DNA from: Methanobacteriota archaeon
Lineage (GTDB): Archaea > JAADCQ01 > Methanopyri > Methanopyrales > Methanopyraceae
Direction of reading: 5' to 3'
Length of the DNA: 64,000 bases
Assembly (NCBI GenBank): GCA_027064425.1
Contig: JAMOPO010000003.1
Location: 62,001-126,000, forward strand
Shown one piece after another: positions 26,922-35,840 of this stretch. The notes beneath the pieces were generated by a model, which was not told the origin of the DNA, searched no databases, and was given only the letters and a program-made list of their open reading frames with translations. Made by a program: the position numbers and the translations under genes. Within the stretch, counting starts at the first letter, position 1; each line of letters opens with the position of its first letter.

Positions 26922-27044
26922 CCGGTACTCCACGCGCGAGTCGCGGGGAAACCGTCAACCCGGCCGCGGCGCACTATCTATTCTCTCCCTCCCCAACCCG
27001 GTACCGCCCCCGGTCCCGCGAGGCGGCGTCGGGGGGAGCCGAGC

Positions 27045-27557
27045 GTGGTATCCCCGTACCGCGTCTACACTTTACCAAGAGTTATGGAACGGTTTTACGA
27101 GCCCAGATGGGGGCGGCGGGCCCGGCGGGAGGACAGGTGGTACTTCGGGGCCCTGGAGCTCGAGCCCCTGACGGAGGATGATCTGGAACTGAGGGAGATC
27201 GTGCTGAACGTTCCCGTCTCGGAGGCCAACCTGCTCACTGACAGGAAGTTCAAGAACCGGAAGCGTGACGCCGCGTACGCGTCGTTTCTGCTCCAACCCG
27301 GCCCGCACAAAGCCGACGCGCACGATCACGAGGTGAACAGCATACCTGTCTCCGTTCGCATCCCGTGGCCGAGGGACGTTGAGGCGCCGAGTGAAATCAG
27401 CCTGGTGCCCGGCTCGCTGACCGACCACCGCCGGTTCTGCTTCACCGTACCCTGCCCGCCCGAAACGGAGAGGTTTTCGGAGAAGGTGCTGGTCACCGCG
27501 GCGCTCTTCAGGACGCTGGCCCTCCGCGAGGACCTGGGCGCGCCCGTCCGCTACTGA
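27045..27557 (+). CDS. Protein of unknown function
   Basis: This 170-aa protein is not recognised. It is soluble, highly charged, and dense in Arg in its first 35 residues (RFYEPRWGRRARREDRW). A predicted beta-rich domain follows with Pro-flanked strands and one cysteine pair (CFTVPC, near residue 137). GTG at 27045 follows GGGGGGAGCC. A 123-nt gap upstream holds an AT-rich patch (CTATCTATTC, about 26974-26983) that may be its promoter. It precedes gatB by 40 nt. It is probably a Methanopyrus-specific gene. Confidence 0.6.
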   Translation: MVSPYRVYTLPRVMERFYEPRWGRRARREDRWYFGALELEPLTEDDLELREIVLNVPVSEANLLTDRKFKNRKRDAAYASFLLQPGPHKADAHDHEVNSIPVSVRIPWPRDVEAPSEISLVPGSLTDHRRFCFTVPCPPETERFSEKVLVTAALFRTLALREDLGAPVRY

Positions 27558-27597
27558 TAAGTCGCCCCGCGCCCCTCCCCGCTCGGGGCCCCCGTTC

Positions 27598-28989
27598 GTG
27601 CCTAAGGTGAGGATCGGATTCGAGGTCCACGTGCAGCTGGACACCGAGAGCAAGCTCTTCTGCCGGTGTCCCACGGACTATGAGGAGGCGGAGCCGAACG
27701 AGAACACTTGTCCCATCTGCACCGGCATGCCCGGTGCCAAGCCCCTGCCACCCAACCGCGAGGCCCTGCTTACCGCGCTGGAGATCGCCTACATGCTGGG
27801 CTGCAAGCCCGTGATCGGGAAACAGCTCTACTTCCAGAGGAAGCACTACGATTACCCGGACCTCCCGTCCGGGTACCAGAGAACGAGCACCCCCATCGCC
27901 GTCGACGGCGAGCTGGACGGCGTCCGCATCCGCGAGATCCACGTCGAGGAGGACCCGGGACGCTGGGACCCCTCCACGGGCCGCGTCGACTACAACCGCA
28001 GCGGCATCCCGCTCATCGAGATCGTCACGGAGCCGGACATGAGCTCGCCCGAGGAGGCGCGCGACTTCCTCCGCCGGCTACTCCAGGTTCTGCGCTACTC
28101 CGGGAAGGTGAAGGGTGACGGCGGGATCCGCGTCGACGCCAACGTGTCGGTCGAGGGTGGGGCCCGCGTCGAGATCAAGAACATCAACTCGATCAAGGGC
28201 GTGTACCGGGCGCTCAAGTTCGAGATTCAGCGCCAGCTGAACCTGCTGAAGCACGGCAAGGAGGTCCGGCGCGAGACCCGCGCCTACCGGGAGGATCAGG
28301 GCACGACCGTGCCGATGCGGGCCAAGGAGACGGCGGAGGACTACCGCTACATCCCGGACCCGGACATCCCGCCGTTCGAGATCACGGAGGACATGTGGGA
28401 AGAGGCGGTGGCGAGGGCGCCCGAGCCGCCGCACAAGCGTGCGGAGCGGCTGGTGGAGGAGTACGGGATCTCCAAGGAGGCGGCGGAGGCGCTGGTCACC
28501 GAGCGGGAGTGGGCCGACTTCTTCGAGGAGGTGGCGCAGAAGGCCCCGGACGACTGGGAGATCGAGTTCATCGATCAGTGGGTGCGGAAGGAGCTGAAGA
28601 AGATTCTCAACAAGAAGGAGCTCTCCTTCCGCGAGGCCAAGATCGAGCCGGAGGACCTCATCGAGCTGATGAAGCTGGTCCGGGAGGGCAAGGTCACCCG
28701 GCAGAACGCGCTGAACGCGCTCTGGGAGGCGGTAGACTCGGACAAGAGTCCGGTCGAGGTCATCGAGGAGGAGGGGCTCCTGCGAGTCAGCGACGAGGAG
28801 AAGCTGGCCGAGGTGGTGGAGGAGGTGATCGAGGAGAACCCGCAGGCGGTGAAAGACTACAAGTCCGGCAAGGAGGAGGCCATCCACTACCTCATGGGGC
28901 AGGTCATGCGGAAGACGCGCGGCAAGGCCGACCCGGACGTCACCATGAAGCTGCTGAGGGAGCGGCTGGGCGAGCCCGGCGAGGACTAG
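27598..28989 (+). CDS. gatB: Aspartyl/glutamyl-tRNA(Asn/Gln) amidotransferase subunit B
   Basis: tRNA-binding kinase subunit of the GatCAB amidotransferase, which converts misacylated Asp-tRNA(Asn) or Glu-tRNA(Gln). The 463-aa protein starts with the typical IGFEVHVQL. It has the zinc-binding CRCP...CPICTGMPG (about 21-44), the motif KHYDYPDLPSGYQ near 81, and a C-terminal YqeY-like tail domain (about 320-460). It starts with GTG at 27598. GatA and GatC genes are not adjacent. It is convergent with the methyltransferase gene, overlapping by 4 bp. Confidence 0.97.
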   Translation: MPKVRIGFEVHVQLDTESKLFCRCPTDYEEAEPNENTCPICTGMPGAKPLPPNREALLTALEIAYMLGCKPVIGKQLYFQRKHYDYPDLPSGYQRTSTPIAVDGELDGVRIREIHVEEDPGRWDPSTGRVDYNRSGIPLIEIVTEPDMSSPEEARDFLRRLLQVLRYSGKVKGDGGIRVDANVSVEGGARVEIKNINSIKGVYRALKFEIQRQLNLLKHGKEVRRETRAYREDQGTTVPMRAKETAEDYRYIPDPDIPPFEITEDMWEEAVARAPEPPHKRAERLVEEYGISKEAAEALVTEREWADFFEEVAQKAPDDWEIEFIDQWVRKELKKILNKKELSFREAKIEPEDLIELMKLVREGKVTRQNALNALWEAVDSDKSPVEVIEEEGLLRVSDEEKLAEVVEEVIEENPQAVKDYKSGKEEAIHYLMGQVMRKTRGKADPDVTMKLLRERLGEPGED

Positions 28990-29678
28990 CGCCGGCCCTC
29001 GCACCGGAGCACCAGGGTCGGCGTGTCGGGGAAGCGCTCCGCCCACACCCGCTCAAACGACTCCCTCAGCGCCTCGTGCAGCCGATCCTGCCACCCCGGA
29101 TCGCGGCCGGCGAAGACCGAAGCCGTCCCACCTCGCCGGACCCTCCTCGCCAGCTCCGCTAGAAACTCCCTCGAAAACAGGCGCGGGTTGCGCCGCGGGC
29201 AGGGCCCGCCATCGTGCACCAGGTGATCGAAGTAGCCCCGGGGCAGCTCGGGAACGACCTCCACCGCGTCCCCAAGGATCAGCCTGACCCTGTCGTCCCT
29301 GAGAGCCTCGGAGAACTCCTCGACCGGGTTCCGATACAGTGCTATGGCCAGCATCTTCGGATCGATCTCGATCGACACGAGCAGCTTGGGGTGACCCCAC
29401 TCGAGCGTCGCCCACGCCGTTCGACCCAGCCCGGTGCCGATCTCCAGGACCGCCCCGCGGGCCCGCTCGGGCCAGGCAATCACGTACCCCTTGACGCCCA
29501 TCTTGCCCACCTCGAAGCGATTTCTCCCGTGACCCAGTCCTCCCGTGCGGCTTTTAACGTACTGAAAAACCTCGGACTCCGAGAGCCCCTCGGCCCACTC
29601 CCTGTACCGAGCGGCCGCCTCGCGGGCCCGCTCATCCTCGCGCCGCAGCCACTCCTCGAAACCCGGGGGTGAGGACAC
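28986..29678 (-). CDS. Class I SAM-dependent methyltransferase, substrate unknown
   Basis: A 230-aa Rossmann-fold methyltransferase with the SAM motif VLEIGTGLGRTAWA (about 75-88), an acidic end of strand 2 (SIEIDPKML, about 105-113) and ILGDAVEV near 138. The layout resembles spermidine-synthase-like enzymes, and a motif IV-like DHLVHDGGP is near 155. The N-terminal 60 residues are helical and charged. The GTG start at 29676-29678 overlaps the start of the divergent 29669 gene by 10 bp. The substrate cannot be deduced. Confidence 0.75.
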   Translation of the reverse strand: MSSPPGFEEWLRREDERAREAAARYREWAEGLSESEVFQYVKSRTGGLGHGRNRFEVGKMGVKGYVIAWPERARGAVLEIGTGLGRTAWATLEWGHPKLLVSIEIDPKMLAIALYRNPVEEFSEALRDDRVRLILGDAVEVVPELPRGYFDHLVHDGGPCPRRNPRLFSREFLAELARRVRRGGTASVFAGRDPGWQDRLHEALRESFERVWAERFPDTPTLVLRCEGRR

Positions 29679-29926
29679 TGTCCGAAGACCCCCTGCGCGG
29701 CTATGAGCCGGGCGTCAAGGACTACCTGGCCCGGTGCACGACGGATGAGGAGGCGCTGGAGGTGATCGAGTACCTCCGCAAGCGGGGCGAGCTGGACGAG
29801 GAGGAGGCGGAGAAGCTGGAGAGCAAGATTAAGAGGGAGGGAGTCCGGAGCATCGTGGAGCGGCGCGAGTTCGGGTACTATCTGGAGCGTTACTACGACC
29901 CGGACAAGAAGGAGTACCGAGGGTGA
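29669..29926 (+). CDS. Small acidic helical archaeal protein (possibly DUF2095-like)
   Basis: An 85-aa protein without cysteines, rich in Glu and Lys, with predicted helices (DEEALEVIEYLRKRGELDEE, about 26-45) and a C-terminal FGYYLERYYDP motif. I recall a similar short conserved archaeal family (DUF2095) but cannot confirm it. GTG at 29669 follows GGGGGTG and overlaps the divergent methyltransferase start. The stop overlaps the Memo gene start as GTGA, so it is co-translated with the Memo gene. The function is unknown. Confidence 0.65.
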   Translation: MRTLSEDPLRGYEPGVKDYLARCTTDEEALEVIEYLRKRGELDEEEAEKLESKIKREGVRSIVERREFGYYLERYYDPDKKEYRG

Positions 29927-30789
29927 CCGGCTTGACGGTGGAGCGCTCCCCGGCGGTGGCGGGCCAGTTCTATCCCGCCGACCCGGACCAGCTGAAGGAG
30001 ACCATCGAGGAGTGCTTCAAGCACGAGCTCGGGCCGGGCGACGTGCCCGAGGTCTCCTCCTCACCGTGCGAGGTGCCCGGCGCCGTCGTGCCGCACGCGG
30101 GTTACCAGTACTCCGGGCCCGTCGCCGCCCACGCGTACAAGGCGCTGGCGGAGGCGGGTACACCCGAGACGGTGGTCATCCTCGGGCCCAATCATACCGG
30201 GCTGGGCACCGCCGTGGCCACGATGACCTCCGGGCGCTGGAAGACCCCACTGGGCGCCGTGGAGATCGACTCGGAGTTCGCGCGGGAGCTGGTCGAGGAG
30301 TGCGGCGTGGTGGACGATGATCTGGAGGCCCACGTCCAGGAGCACTCCATCGAGGTCCAGCTGCCGTTCCTCGAGTACCTGTACGGGGACGAGTTCAGGT
30401 TCGTGCCCGTGTGCATGGCGATGCACGATCTGAAGACCGCCCGAGAGCTGGGCGAGGCGATCGCCAAGGTCGCCGAGGATCTGGACCGAAACGTGGTCAT
30501 CCTGGCGAGCACGGACCTTACGCACTACGAGCCCCATGACGTGGCCCAGGAGAAGGACGAGAAGGTAATCGAGAAGATCGTGGAGCTCGACGAGCAGGCG
30601 ATGGTTGAGGTGGTGGAGCGCCACAACGTCAGCATGTGCGGAGTGGGTCCGACGGCCGCCACGATCGTCGCGGTTAAGGAGCTCGGGGCCGAGCGGGGCG
30701 AGCTGCTGAAGTACGCCACGAGCGGCGACGTGACCGGGGACAGGTCCCAGGTGGTAGGCTACGCGGCCGTCGTCTTCCTGCCCGGGTGA
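29923..30789 (+). CDS. amrB: MEMO1 family protein (AmmeMemoRadiSam system protein B)
   Basis: Member of the Memo family, related to non-haem-iron extradiol dioxygenases. The 288-aa protein has VPHAGYQYSGPVAAHAY (about 52-68), LGPNHTG near 88, the EHSIEVQLPFL block near 140 and ASTDLTHYEPHD near 195. It includes the conserved His residues of the family and a C-terminal CGVGPTAA. GTG at 29923 overlaps the upstream small gene by 4 bp. It pairs functionally with the radical SAM enzyme at 20377, although the two genes are 9 kb apart. Confidence 0.93.
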   Translation: MTGLTVERSPAVAGQFYPADPDQLKETIEECFKHELGPGDVPEVSSSPCEVPGAVVPHAGYQYSGPVAAHAYKALAEAGTPETVVILGPNHTGLGTAVATMTSGRWKTPLGAVEIDSEFARELVEECGVVDDDLEAHVQEHSIEVQLPFLEYLYGDEFRFVPVCMAMHDLKTARELGEAIAKVAEDLDRNVVILASTDLTHYEPHDVAQEKDEKVIEKIVELDEQAMVEVVERHNVSMCGVGPTAATIVAVKELGAERGELLKYATSGDVTGDRSQVVGYAAVVFLPG

Positions 30790-31196
30790 GTAGCATGCTC
30801 CCCGTGGAGTGCGCCGAGCTCACGCTCACGGCCGCGCTCCTGGGAGCGGTCCTGCCGTACGAGGTCCTGCGCACCCTGGGTCGTGCCCCCCGAGCGCTGC
30901 ACGCCCTGGTACTCTCCGTCTCCCTCACCTCCCTGCTCCTGAGCCTGTGCGAGCGGTACGTGACCTGCCTGATCATGGCGTGCTCGATCCCAAAAATAGG
31001 GGTGGCGGGGCACTCCCTCCTGAGGCTGGGCTGGGTGATCTCCTGGCACGTCGCCGTGGCCGGGCCCGCCGGCACCCTCCGCGCGTTCCTCACCGTAAAG
31101 TCCCTTACGATCGACCTCGTGGCGGGTTTCGCGCTGGCGGTCGGCGGTATCCTGAACACGATCCGATGGATCGCGGGACTAACCCCACCGCTGTAG
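30786..31196 (+). CDS. Small integral membrane protein, unknown function
   Basis: A 136-aa hydrophobic protein with about four membrane helices (roughly residues 8-28, 38-58, 70-92 and 108-128). Two cysteines lie in a loop (CERYVTC, about 55-61), then CSIPKIG. No family is recognised. GTG at 30786 overlaps the Memo stop as GTGA; ATG at 30795 is an alternative. It lies between the Memo gene and mcm, 13 nt before the latter. Base composition and codon use match the neighbours, which supports a real gene. Confidence 0.6.
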   Translation: MSSMLPVECAELTLTAALLGAVLPYEVLRTLGRAPRALHALVLSVSLTSLLLSLCERYVTCLIMACSIPKIGVAGHSLLRLGWVISWHVAVAGPAGTLRAFLTVKSLTIDLVAGFALAVGGILNTIRWIAGLTPPL

Positions 31197-31209
31197 GGGA
31201 GGCTCCGAG

Positions 31210-33183
31210 GTGGAGTATGAGGAGGAATTCAGGGCGTTCCTGCAGGAGTCCGACACGTTCCTGAACTCCGTCGAGCGCGTGATCGACGAGTACCCGCGCT
31301 GGAGGACCGTCGTCGTCGACCTGGGGGAGCTGGACGAGCCTGAGGTGGCCGTGGACGTGGCCAAGAACGTCCTGGACGCCGTCCGCATCGTCCAGGAAGA
31401 GGCGATGAAGATCATCGAGCAGGAGCGGCCCGAGGTCAGCGGCGTCTGGGTGGAGTTCCGCTCCTCGCCCATCGAGATCCGGGCCCGGGACCTCAGCGTC
31501 GAGTTCAAGGACCGCCTGGTCACGGTCGAAGGCATCGTCCGCCGCGTAGACAACGTCGCCGCCGAGGTATCCCGGGTCACGGCCGAGTGCCCGCGGTGCG
31601 GCGAGCGGTTCGAGGTACGCAAGCGGGACTACCGGCCGGACGTCAAGTGCCCCAACTGCGGCGCGACCACCGACCCCGAGGAGCTGTTTTACACCGACTA
31701 CCAGGTCGCCATCCTTCAGGAGCCACCCGAGAAGATCGAGGGCACGGAGCAGCCCGCGACCGTCGAGGTTGAGCTGAGGTACGACCATATCAACCGGGTC
31801 AAGCCGGGCGACCGCGTTAAGATCACCGGAGTGCCCAAGGTCAGGCTCGACCGGGGGCGGCCGAGGCCCGGCGACACCGGCGAGATCGTGCTCGAGGCTC
31901 ACGGCGTCGAGCGGTCGGAGTCCATGCACTTCCCGGAGGAGATCAACTTCGGCCGGGAGGAGATCGAGGAGTTCCGACAGTTCGCCGAGTCGTCCCCGCT
32001 CGACGAGCTGGTCGAGGCCGTCGCCCCACACATTCACGGTCACGAGACCATCAAGCGGGCCGTCGTCCTCCAGCTCTTCTCCTGCGTCGAGGAGTCCAAC
32101 ATGCGCGAGCGCGTGCACGTCCTGATCGTCGGCGACCCCGCCACGGCCAAGTCGCAGATCCTCCAGCACGTGACCGAGAAGGTGGCCCCCAAGGGCGTGT
32201 ACGTGAGCGCGCAGCACGTGACCGGACCCGGACTCACCGCCGCGGCCGAGCGCACGGAGGATGGTTGGGCGCTGGAAGCCGGAGCGGTCGTGATGGCCGA
32301 CGGCGGGGTCATCGCCATCGACGAGCTGGACAAGGCCTCAAAGAGCGACCTGAACGCGCTCCTGGAGGCGATGGAGTCGGGCAAGGTGAGCGTGGCGAAG
32401 GCGGGGATCACGGCCACGCTGAACGCGCGCTGCGCCGTCCTCGCCGCCGCCAACCCCGAGGCCGGCCGCTGGCAGGGCGACCACCCCATCGAAGAGATCA
32501 ACCTCGACCCCGCCCTCCTCTCCCGGTTCGACGTGATCCTGTTCACGCGAGACGAGCCCGATCCGGACAAGGACCGCAAGATCGCGGAGACGATGATGGA
32601 GGCCTTCGAGGGCGAGTTCGACGACCTGAGCCGCCGCTACGATTTCTACAAGCGTTACATCCTGTACGCGACGACCGAGTACCCGAACGTGAGGATCTCG
32701 AAGGAGGCCCGGGAGAAGCTGTCCAAGTGGTTCGTCTCCGTGCGGCAGAAGGCCGCGGACATGGCGGATGAGGGCGAGATCCGGACCGTCCCCGTCACCC
32801 GGAGGCAGATGGGCGCCACCATCCGGCTGGCCCGGGCCGCCGCCCGGTTGAGGCTGTCGGACACGGTGGAACCGGAGGACGTGGAGGTGGCTCTATCCGT
32901 CATGGAAAAGTTCATGGAGGAGGTCATGCAGGAGGAGGGCGTCCTGGACGCCGACGTCATCGAGACCGGCCGTCCCAAGTCCGTGCGCGAGGCGCGGGAG
33001 TACGTGCTCCGGGTCGTGCGGAAGCTGTCCAAGGAGTACGAGGACGGCGTCCCGAAGAAGGAGATCGTCAAGGCGGTCAAGAACAGGGTGGACCGCGATA
33101 AGATCGAAGAAATATTGAACGATCTCGTCGAGGAGGGCGACCTGATCCAGCCCCGACCGGGAGTCTACGCCCCGATCAAGTAG
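31210..33183 (+). CDS. mcm: Replicative DNA helicase MCM
   Basis: Archaeal minichromosome maintenance helicase, 657 aa. The N-terminal domain contains an OB fold and a zinc site CPRCG...CPNCG (about 128-153). The AAA+ core has Walker A GDPATAKSQ near 306, Walker B IAIDELDK near 366 and the arginine finger segment LLSRFDV near 436. A C-terminal winged-helix domain spans about 580-657. No intein is present. GTG at 31210 follows GGGGAGG. It heads a run with an RPA-like gene, aIF2 beta, DUF424 and trm14, all on the same strand with gaps under 15 nt. Confidence 0.98.
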   Translation: MEYEEEFRAFLQESDTFLNSVERVIDEYPRWRTVVVDLGELDEPEVAVDVAKNVLDAVRIVQEEAMKIIEQERPEVSGVWVEFRSSPIEIRARDLSVEFKDRLVTVEGIVRRVDNVAAEVSRVTAECPRCGERFEVRKRDYRPDVKCPNCGATTDPEELFYTDYQVAILQEPPEKIEGTEQPATVEVELRYDHINRVKPGDRVKITGVPKVRLDRGRPRPGDTGEIVLEAHGVERSESMHFPEEINFGREEIEEFRQFAESSPLDELVEAVAPHIHGHETIKRAVVLQLFSCVEESNMRERVHVLIVGDPATAKSQILQHVTEKVAPKGVYVSAQHVTGPGLTAAAERTEDGWALEAGAVVMADGGVIAIDELDKASKSDLNALLEAMESGKVSVAKAGITATLNARCAVLAAANPEAGRWQGDHPIEEINLDPALLSRFDVILFTRDEPDPDKDRKIAETMMEAFEGEFDDLSRRYDFYKRYILYATTEYPNVRISKEAREKLSKWFVSVRQKAADMADEGEIRTVPVTRRQMGATIRLARAAARLRLSDTVEPEDVEVALSVMEKFMEEVMQEEGVLDADVIETGRPKSVREAREYVLRVVRKLSKEYEDGVPKKEIVKAVKNRVDRDKIEEILNDLVEEGDLIQPRPGVYAPIK

Positions 33184-33197
33184 CGGAGTGAGCGACC

Positions 33198-34016
33198 TTG
33201 AGCGAGTCAGAGGAGCTCTCCCGCCGGTACCCCGCGGTCCGCGTGCCCGCGGGCGTTCTCGCCCGGTCGACCCCCACTGACGACGGCTTCATCACGCCGG
33301 ACGGCGTGCGGTTCCACCGAGCCCTGGTGGTGGGCGTGGTCACGTCCAAGTACGTGGACGAGGACCGCGAGTTCGCCGTCCTCACGATCACCGACGACAC
33401 GGGCTCCGTGGACGTGTTCGCGTTCGAGGAGTGGTTCGAGTACGCCAGCGAACTGGAGCGCTGGACCGAGGTGAAGGTCGTGGGTCGGCCCATGGAACCG
33501 CGGGAGGAGGGTCGCTCGGTCCCGCTCCGGGCGGAGGTGATCCGGCCGGCCTCCTATCACGAGGAGCTCCTCCGCAGGTTGGAGTACGAGCTGCTGGTAT
33601 CCGAGGTCTCAAGCGAGGAGGTCGAGGCCGTCGAGGAGGTGGAAGAGGAGGAGCGAGTTGAGGTATCAGAGGGACCGGAGGAGGCTGAAGCGGAGGAGGA
33701 GATCACCGCGGAGACCGAGGCCGAGGCGACGGTCACGGAGGAAGAGGAGGGAGGCGAGGAGGAGGCCATCGAGGCGCGAGAGGGGGAGGAAGACCTGGCC
33801 GAGGTCGTCCGGAAAGTGTACGAGCGGCTGCTGGAGCACGAGGAGGACATGTTCTCGAAGCAAGATTTATACGAGATCATAGAGGAGGTCGCGCCCGACG
33901 CGGACGAGGAGTTCTGCGAGCGGGTGATCAAAGAGCTGGAACGGCGCGACCTCATCTTCCCCATCAAGCTACCCAGCGGCAAGCACTGGTCCGTGGTGGT
34001 GGAATGGGGGGTCTAG
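33198..34016 (+). CDS. RPA-like single-stranded-DNA-binding protein (OB fold, acidic linker, winged helix)
   Basis: A 272-aa protein with an OB-fold domain at about 35-115 (RALVVGVVTSKYVDE..., DDTGSVDVFAFEEW, WTEVKVVGRPME). A very acidic Glu-rich linker (about 140-205) and a C-terminal winged helix (about 210-270, SKQDLYEIIEE...ELERRDLIFPIK) follow. This layout resembles the small RPA subunits RPA32/RPA41 or Stn1. Its place directly after mcm supports a role in replication. TTG at 33198 follows GGAGTGAGCGACC. The next gene starts immediately after its stop. Which RPA partner it has cannot be seen here. Confidence 0.78.
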   Translation: MSESEELSRRYPAVRVPAGVLARSTPTDDGFITPDGVRFHRALVVGVVTSKYVDEDREFAVLTITDDTGSVDVFAFEEWFEYASELERWTEVKVVGRPMEPREEGRSVPLRAEVIRPASYHEELLRRLEYELLVSEVSSEEVEAVEEVEEEERVEVSEGPEEAEAEEEITAETEAEATVTEEEEGGEEEAIEAREGEEDLAEVVRKVYERLLEHEEDMFSKQDLYEIIEEVAPDADEEFCERVIKELERRDLIFPIKLPSGKHWSVVVEWGV

Positions 34017-34439
34017 TTGTTGGTCCTGGACTACGACTACGAGGAGCTGCTGGAGCGCGCCTACGAGCAGCTGCCTGAGGAGGTGCTCGAGGACCGGCGG
34101 TTCGAGATCCCGAAGCCCAAGGTCTCGGTGGAGGGCAAGACCACGATCATCAAGAACTTCAAGGAGATCGCGGACAAGCTCAACCGCGACCCGGAGCACC
34201 TCTCCCGGTTCTTCCTAAAGGAGCTGGGTACGGCCGGGCACATCGACGGCGACCGACTGGTGCTGCATGGCACGTACCACCCGAAGCTGATCGAGGAGGA
34301 GCTGAAGGAGTACGTGGAAGAGTTCGTGCTGTGCCCGGAGTGCGGCAAGCCGGACACGAAGCTGGTTCGAGAGGACCGTCAGTGGATCCTGAAGTGCGAG
34401 GCGTGCGGGGCGTGGTCCTCGGTCAGGAGGCTGAAGTAA
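34017..34439 (+). CDS. Translation initiation factor aIF2 subunit beta
   Basis: Beta subunit of the initiator-tRNA-carrying factor aIF2. The 140-aa protein has the N-terminal helix that binds the gamma subunit (DYEELLERAYEQLP, about 7-20). The alpha/beta core contains NRDPEHLSRFFLKELGT, and a C-terminal C2C2 zinc ribbon spans about 108-135 (CPECG...CEACG). It starts with TTG directly after the upstream stop, so its ribosome-binding site GGGGGGT lies in the RPA-like gene. The length and all blocks are standard. Confidence 0.97.
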   Translation: MLVLDYDYEELLERAYEQLPEEVLEDRRFEIPKPKVSVEGKTTIIKNFKEIADKLNRDPEHLSRFFLKELGTAGHIDGDRLVLHGTYHPKLIEEELKEYVEEFVLCPECGKPDTKLVREDRQWILKCEACGAWSSVRRLK

Positions 34440-34440
34440 C

Positions 34441-34788
34441 ATGCCCTCCAAGGTGTCCATGAACGTTCAGGGGACCGCCGACACCCTCGTCATCGCCCTC
34501 TGCGACGAGGAGCTCCTCGGCAGGCGGCTCTCGGACGGTGGCCGGGAGGTCAAGGTCTCGGAGAGCTTCTACGGCGGGGAGCTCCTGGAAACCTCCGAGG
34601 CCGTCCGCCGCGTTCGGGAGCTCACGAGCGAGTTTCAGGACGAGAAGACGGTAACCATCAACGCCCTCGGCGAGCGAGCCTGCACGGTGGTGCTCAAGGC
34701 CCGCCTCGCACGGAGGGAGCAGGTCGGCGAGCTCGCGGGCGTCCCCCACGTTCAAGTCTACATCCTGCCGCGGGAGCCGGTTCCTTGA
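34441..34788 (+). CDS. DUF424 family protein
   Basis: A 115-aa protein with the family block VIALCDEELLGRRLSDGG near residues 16-33 and FYGGEL near 43. DUF424 is conserved in archaea and often found next to aIF2 beta, as here (1-nt gap). A translation-linked role is a guess from that linkage. The stop overlaps the trm14 start as TTGA. Confidence 0.85.
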   Translation: MPSKVSMNVQGTADTLVIALCDEELLGRRLSDGGREVKVSESFYGGELLETSEAVRRVRELTSEFQDEKTVTINALGERACTVVLKARLARREQVGELAGVPHVQVYILPREPVP

Positions 34789-35840
34789 AGGGTCTCCTCT
34801 GCACCACGGCCCCGGGACTGGAGGACATCTGCTCCGAGGAGCTCCGCGAGCTGACCGGGTGCAAGGTGAGGGAGCGACCCCTGGGCGTCCGCGGCCGGGT
34901 GGTCGTCCGCTGCCCCGAGGAGGAGGCCCTCGACCTGGCCCGCAAGATCAACTCCGAATCGCTGACGGTCCACCGCGTCGCGATCCTGCTGGGCGGGTTC
35001 GAGATCGAGCACCGCGATGAGCGCGGGCTGGACGAGATCCGGAAGGCCTGTCTCGACTTCCCCTTCGAGCGCTACATCACCGAGCAGGATACGTTCGGCG
35101 TGCGCCCCTCACGCCTTGGGGAGCACGACTTCACGAGCGTGGACGTGGGGGCCGCGGTCGGGGACGCCGTGATCGAGCGCGTAAAGCGGGAGGCCGGGTT
35201 CCGCCCCGAGGTGAACTTGGACGCTCCCTCGGTCATCATCCGGGCGGACGTGGTCGGGGACCGGGTGCTCGTCGGCGTGTGCACCACCGGGGACCGGTCC
35301 CTCCACCAGCGCGGGTACCGGGTGTACGACCACCCGGCCGCGCTGAACCCGGTCATCGCCCAGGGGCTGCTCAAGCTGGCCGGGGACCCCGACTCGATCA
35401 TCGACCCCACGTGCGGTGGGGCGACCATCCCCATCGAGGCCCTGCTCAGCGACCCGGACCGTGAGGCCGTCGGCGTCGAGAAGTTCAAGTCCCACTACGA
35501 GGGCGCCCGGCTGAACGTCCTCGCGGCCGGGGTCGATGCGGAGATCTACCTGGGCGACGCGACCCGGCTGTTCGACGAGGTACCCGAGCTTAGGGACCGC
35601 GAGTTCGAGGCGGCCGTGTTCAACCCGCCGTACGGGCTTAAGATCGCGAACCCCCGGGTGGTCGAGCGGCTGTACTACGGACTCGCCCGGGTGTTGTCCG
35701 ACCTGGTCGACGTGGTCGCCACGGTCACCCCGCGCCGCGACTGGATGGTCGAGGCGATGGAGGAGCACGGGTTCCAGCTGGACCACGAGCGATGGGCGCG
35801 TCACGGCGGCCTCGACGTCCGCATCTTGGTGTTCTCCTAG
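34785..35840 (+). CDS. trm14: THUMP-domain tRNA guanine-N2-methyltransferase (Trm14-like)
   Basis: Class I methyltransferase fused to an N-terminal THUMP tRNA-binding domain (about 40-150), 351 aa. The SAM motif DPTCGGATIPIEAL is near residue 206 and the catalytic NPPYG near 281, typical of N2-guanine or N6-adenine methylation. Trm14 methylates G6 of tRNA; assignment to that position is by family similarity. TTG at 34785 overlaps the DUF424 stop. The 3' end overlaps the convergent HAD gene by 4 bp. Confidence 0.85.
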   Translation: MKGLLCTTAPGLEDICSEELRELTGCKVRERPLGVRGRVVVRCPEEEALDLARKINSESLTVHRVAILLGGFEIEHRDERGLDEIRKACLDFPFERYITEQDTFGVRPSRLGEHDFTSVDVGAAVGDAVIERVKREAGFRPEVNLDAPSVIIRADVVGDRVLVGVCTTGDRSLHQRGYRVYDHPAALNPVIAQGLLKLAGDPDSIIDPTCGGATIPIEALLSDPDREAVGVEKFKSHYEGARLNVLAAGVDAEIYLGDATRLFDEVPELRDREFEAAVFNPPYGLKIANPRVVERLYYGLARVLSDLVDVVATVTPRRDWMVEAMEEHGFQLDHERWARHGGLDVRILVFS

